From: Burkholderiales bacterium
GTDB lineage: Bacteria > Pseudomonadota > Gammaproteobacteria > Burkholderiales > JACMKV01
NCBI GenBank assembly: GCA_014379915.1
Contig: JACMKV010000363.1
Location: 1 to 8,004, forward strand
Reading direction: 5' to 3'
DNA length: 8,004 nucleotides
The translations under genes were made by a program, and so were the position numbers. Positions 6,338 through 8,004 of the stretch are shown in pieces (the stretch's first letter is position 1; every line of letters starts with the position of its first letter). The notes under the pieces are model-generated. The model worked only from the letters and a program-made list of their open reading frames with translations, made no database searches and had not been told where the DNA came from.

Positions 6338-6382
6338 GATTTGTCATGACAGGCGGCGGGATTCCTGCCTCGCCGACAAATC
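6338..6382 (-). repeat. Long inverted repeat after the glycosyltransferase gene; possible terminator or attenuator
   Basis: GATTTGTC (6338-6345) and GACAAATC (6375-6382) are perfect complements separated by 29 nt, in which AGGC and GCCT also can pair in part. It lies about 25 nt beyond the stop of the 7541-6408 glycosyltransferase and before the antitoxin promoter, where a terminator would be expected. There is no T-run after the stem on the minus strand, so it is not a standard intrinsic terminator. Confidence 0.3.
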
Positions 6383-6407
6383 CGCTGGCGCCGGGCCACG
6401 CAAATAT

Positions 6408-7541
6408 TCATGCGCGAGCGATGACCTTTCGATACACGGCAAGCGTGCCATTCGTCATTCGTTCCAGACTGAATTTGCGTGTAGCCCGAATCCTGCCATT
6501 GTTGCCGAGGCGAATTCGAAGGCTTTCATCACCCAGAAGTTCGTTCAGCGCTCGGGCGAGCCCCGCCGAGTCGCGGGGCGGCACCAGCAGTCCGGTTTCG
6601 CCATGACGGTTGACATAGCTTGCGCCATTGTTCAATTCACAGCCGACGACGGGTTTCGCGCATGCCATCGCCTCCAGTTGCACCAGTCCGAACGCTTCGC
6701 TTTTCTCCACTGAGGGCATGCAATAAACATCCGAAGCATGGTAATAGGCGGGAAGGTCCTCGTCAGGAATGCGGCCGATAAAGAAAACGCGATCGCCCAG
6801 ATTGAGTGCTGAGCCCAGCGCGCTCAGCTCCTCATCGAGCGGACCGCTGCCGCCCAGCAAAAGAACGGCATTGGGGACCGAGGTCATCGCGCGAATCAGA
6901 TATTCAAACCCTTTGTAATAGACGTGCCTGCCTACGCTGAAAATGATTTTTTTGCCCGGATATGCAGCCCTGATTTTCATCGCCGCCGCTTCGACCTCCG
7001 GGCTTTTATCGAACGCCGAATAGTCGATCCCATATGGCACGACATGCAAGCGGTCACGCGGCGCCGATCGAAGCTGAGTCGAGGATGTGAAATGCGCAGG
7101 TGTCGCCGCGATGACTGCGTCTGCCCGGCGAACCAGGTGGTCGAGGAAAGGCTGATAGAGCGCGAGCAGGTTCTTCTGTCGCACTACATCGCTATGCCAT
7201 GAGATAACTATCTTTGCGCTCCGAGGCAAAAAGTACGTTGCCAGATGCGCAAGTGGATCGGGAAAATGCAGATGGGCAATGTCGTATCTGTTTTGCCGCC
7301 ACAGCTTGCGCGCCAAAACCGGCAGCAATGGCGAGATTGGAACGCTGGCCAGCAATCCATAAGACCTGGTTTTGTAGATTCGGTAGCCGTCCGCTTCAGC
7401 CACGACTGTTTTCGCGACATCATTCGAGACAATGTTATCGACGGCGACGCTATTTTTGAGCTGCCCTAGCAGCAGAGAGACATGACGTTCCACCCCGCCA
7501 AAGTAGGGCGAATGGAATCGTCCGAAGTGCAAGACCTTCAA
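6408..7541 (-). CDS. GT4-family glycosyltransferase (GT-B fold, retaining)
   Basis: 377-residue cytoplasmic or membrane-associated enzyme that adds a sugar from a nucleotide donor to the growing lipid-linked glycan. The N-terminal acceptor domain starts with MKVLHFGRFHSPYFGGVERH, including the GG loop at 15-16. The C-terminal donor domain has FSVGRHVYYKG (201-211), LLGGSGP (228-234) and the E-x7-E motif in SEAFGLVQLEA (E282, E290), followed by GETGLLVPP (314-322). The wording around E-x7-E resembles WbpZ/WbdC-type mannosyl- or rhamnosyltransferases, but donor and linkage cannot be fixed. The start is TTG at 7541, three bases after the upstream stop; no better start exists in the first 140 codons and there is no strong ribosome site, so translation probably depends on coupling. 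Parts are AT-richer than the neighbours (25 G+C among the 60 bases of 6901-6960), a hint of separate ancestry. Confidence 0.93.
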   Translation of the reverse strand: MKVLHFGRFHSPYFGGVERHVSLLLGQLKNSVAVDNIVSNDVAKTVVAEADGYRIYKTRSYGLLASVPISPLLPVLARKLWRQNRYDIAHLHFPDPLAHLATYFLPRSAKIVISWHSDVVRQKNLLALYQPFLDHLVRRADAVIAATPAHFTSSTQLRSAPRDRLHVVPYGIDYSAFDKSPEVEAAAMKIRAAYPGKKIIFSVGRHVYYKGFEYLIRAMTSVPNAVLLLGGSGPLDEELSALGSALNLGDRVFFIGRIPDEDLPAYYHASDVYCMPSVEKSEAFGLVQLEAMACAKPVVGCELNNGASYVNRHGETGLLVPPRDSAGLARALNELLGDESLRIRLGNNGRIRATRKFSLERMTNGTLAVYRKVIARA

Positions 7542-7544
7542 GGC

Positions 7545-8004
7545 TTAACGGCCGGATAAGGCCAACTGATAAACCGCGAGTGTTTGCTCGGCACAGCGTT
7601 CCCAGCTAAAGCGCCTTGCGCGTACCAAGCCGCGTTCGATACATATGTTCCGCTGGTCGGCCGCCTCGATGAGCGCCTGCATAGCCGCGGTCATCGATGC
7701 CGTATCCCCGGGGTCTATCGTGTAGCCAGCATCGCCGACAACTTCAGGCATCGATGACTGGTTCGACGTGATCACTGGAATGCCGCTTGCCATGGCTTCG
7801 AGCGGCGGCAAGCCAAAACCTTCGTACAGCGACGGATAGAGCAGCACGGTGGCGCCGGCGTAAAGCTGAGGAAGCACGCCATCGGCCACGTAACCGAGCA
7901 ATCGGACCTGACCTTTTTCTTCCAAATTTCGGATTGTCGATTCTATCGAGTCGGCGAACCAGCCTTTCATTCCCGCAATGACGAGTGGGTAAGTGCTACG
8001 CAGC
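7545..8004 (-). CDS. GT4-family glycosyltransferase, C-terminal part (5' end outside the window)
   Basis: 152 residues are visible; the frame is open to the right edge, so the ATG at 7970 is internal and not the start. The visible part is the nucleotide-sugar-binding half of a GT-B enzyme: YPLVIAGMKGW at 5-15, VRLLGYVADGVLPQLYAGA at 33-51, and the E-x7-E motif in YEGFGLPPLEAM (E61, E69), followed by PVITSNQSSMPEVVGDAG. This wording is common in WbdB/MtfB-like mannosyltransferases and other O-antigen GT4 enzymes; donor and linkage are unknown. The C-terminus (RRFSWERCAEQTLAVY) is typical and complete. The TAA at 7545 sits three bases before the next glycosyltransferase's TTG, so the two are probably cotranscribed and act on the same glycan. 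Confidence 0.92.
   Translation of the reverse strand, partial: LRSTYPLVIAGMKGWFADSIESTIRNLEEKGQVRLLGYVADGVLPQLYAGATVLLYPSLYEGFGLPPLEAMASGIPVITSNQSSMPEVVGDAGYTIDPGDTASMTAAMQALIEAADQRNICIERGLVRARRFSWERCAEQTLAVYQLALSGR

Overview
The window is an 8-kb, GC-rich stretch in which every gene I can support lies on the minus strand, so the text below follows transcription from high to low coordinates. It looks like part of an O-antigen or other surface-polysaccharide cluster of a proteobacterium. The GC-rich codon use and the gene set suggest a beta- or gammaproteobacterium. This taxonomic placement is inference, because no rRNA or other marker gene is present.

Layout: (1) 8004-7545, the C-terminal part of a GT4-type glycosyltransferase cut by the window edge. 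(2) 7541-6408, a complete GT4 glycosyltransferase with a TTG start. (3) 6407-6212, a spacer with a long inverted repeat and a promoter/operator-like palindrome. (4) 6211-5547, a two-gene toxin-antitoxin module: an AbrB/MazE-like antitoxin overlapping a VapC-like PIN toxin by 4 nt. (5) 5546-5152, a gene-poor spacer of 395 nt. (6) 5151-4213, an NAD(P)-dependent SDR sugar epimerase/reductase. (7) 4212-3821, a 392-nt spacer holding a 208-nt element with imperfect 16-bp terminal inverted repeats and a second inverted-repeat unit nested inside it, plus a shorter, separate repeat-like sequence. (8) 3820-2810, a polytopic WecA/WbpL-like sugar-1-phosphate transferase. (9) 2829-949, a membrane-bound WbpM/CapD/PglF-type UDP-GlcNAc 4,6-dehydratase. 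(10) 947-1, the N-terminal 315 residues of an O-antigen ligase/polymerase-family membrane protein running off the left edge.

How the genes work together (family knowledge plus inference): the dehydratase makes UDP-4-keto-6-deoxy-GlcNAc. The SDR enzyme reduces it to UDP-QuiNAc or UDP-FucNAc. The WecA/WbpL-like enzyme loads that sugar-1-phosphate on undecaprenyl phosphate. The two GT4 enzymes extend the glycan, and the Wzy_C-family protein polymerises it or transfers it to its acceptor. The order epimerase - initiating transferase - dehydratase matches wbpV-wbpL-wbpM of Pseudomonas aeruginosa. The last three genes are packed tightly (20-nt overlap, then a 1-nt gap), which suggests one translationally coupled transcript.

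I see no clear new multi-gene system. The least explained parts are the nested inverted-repeat element, the toxin-antitoxin module lodged between polysaccharide genes, and the gene-poor spacer just downstream of that module.
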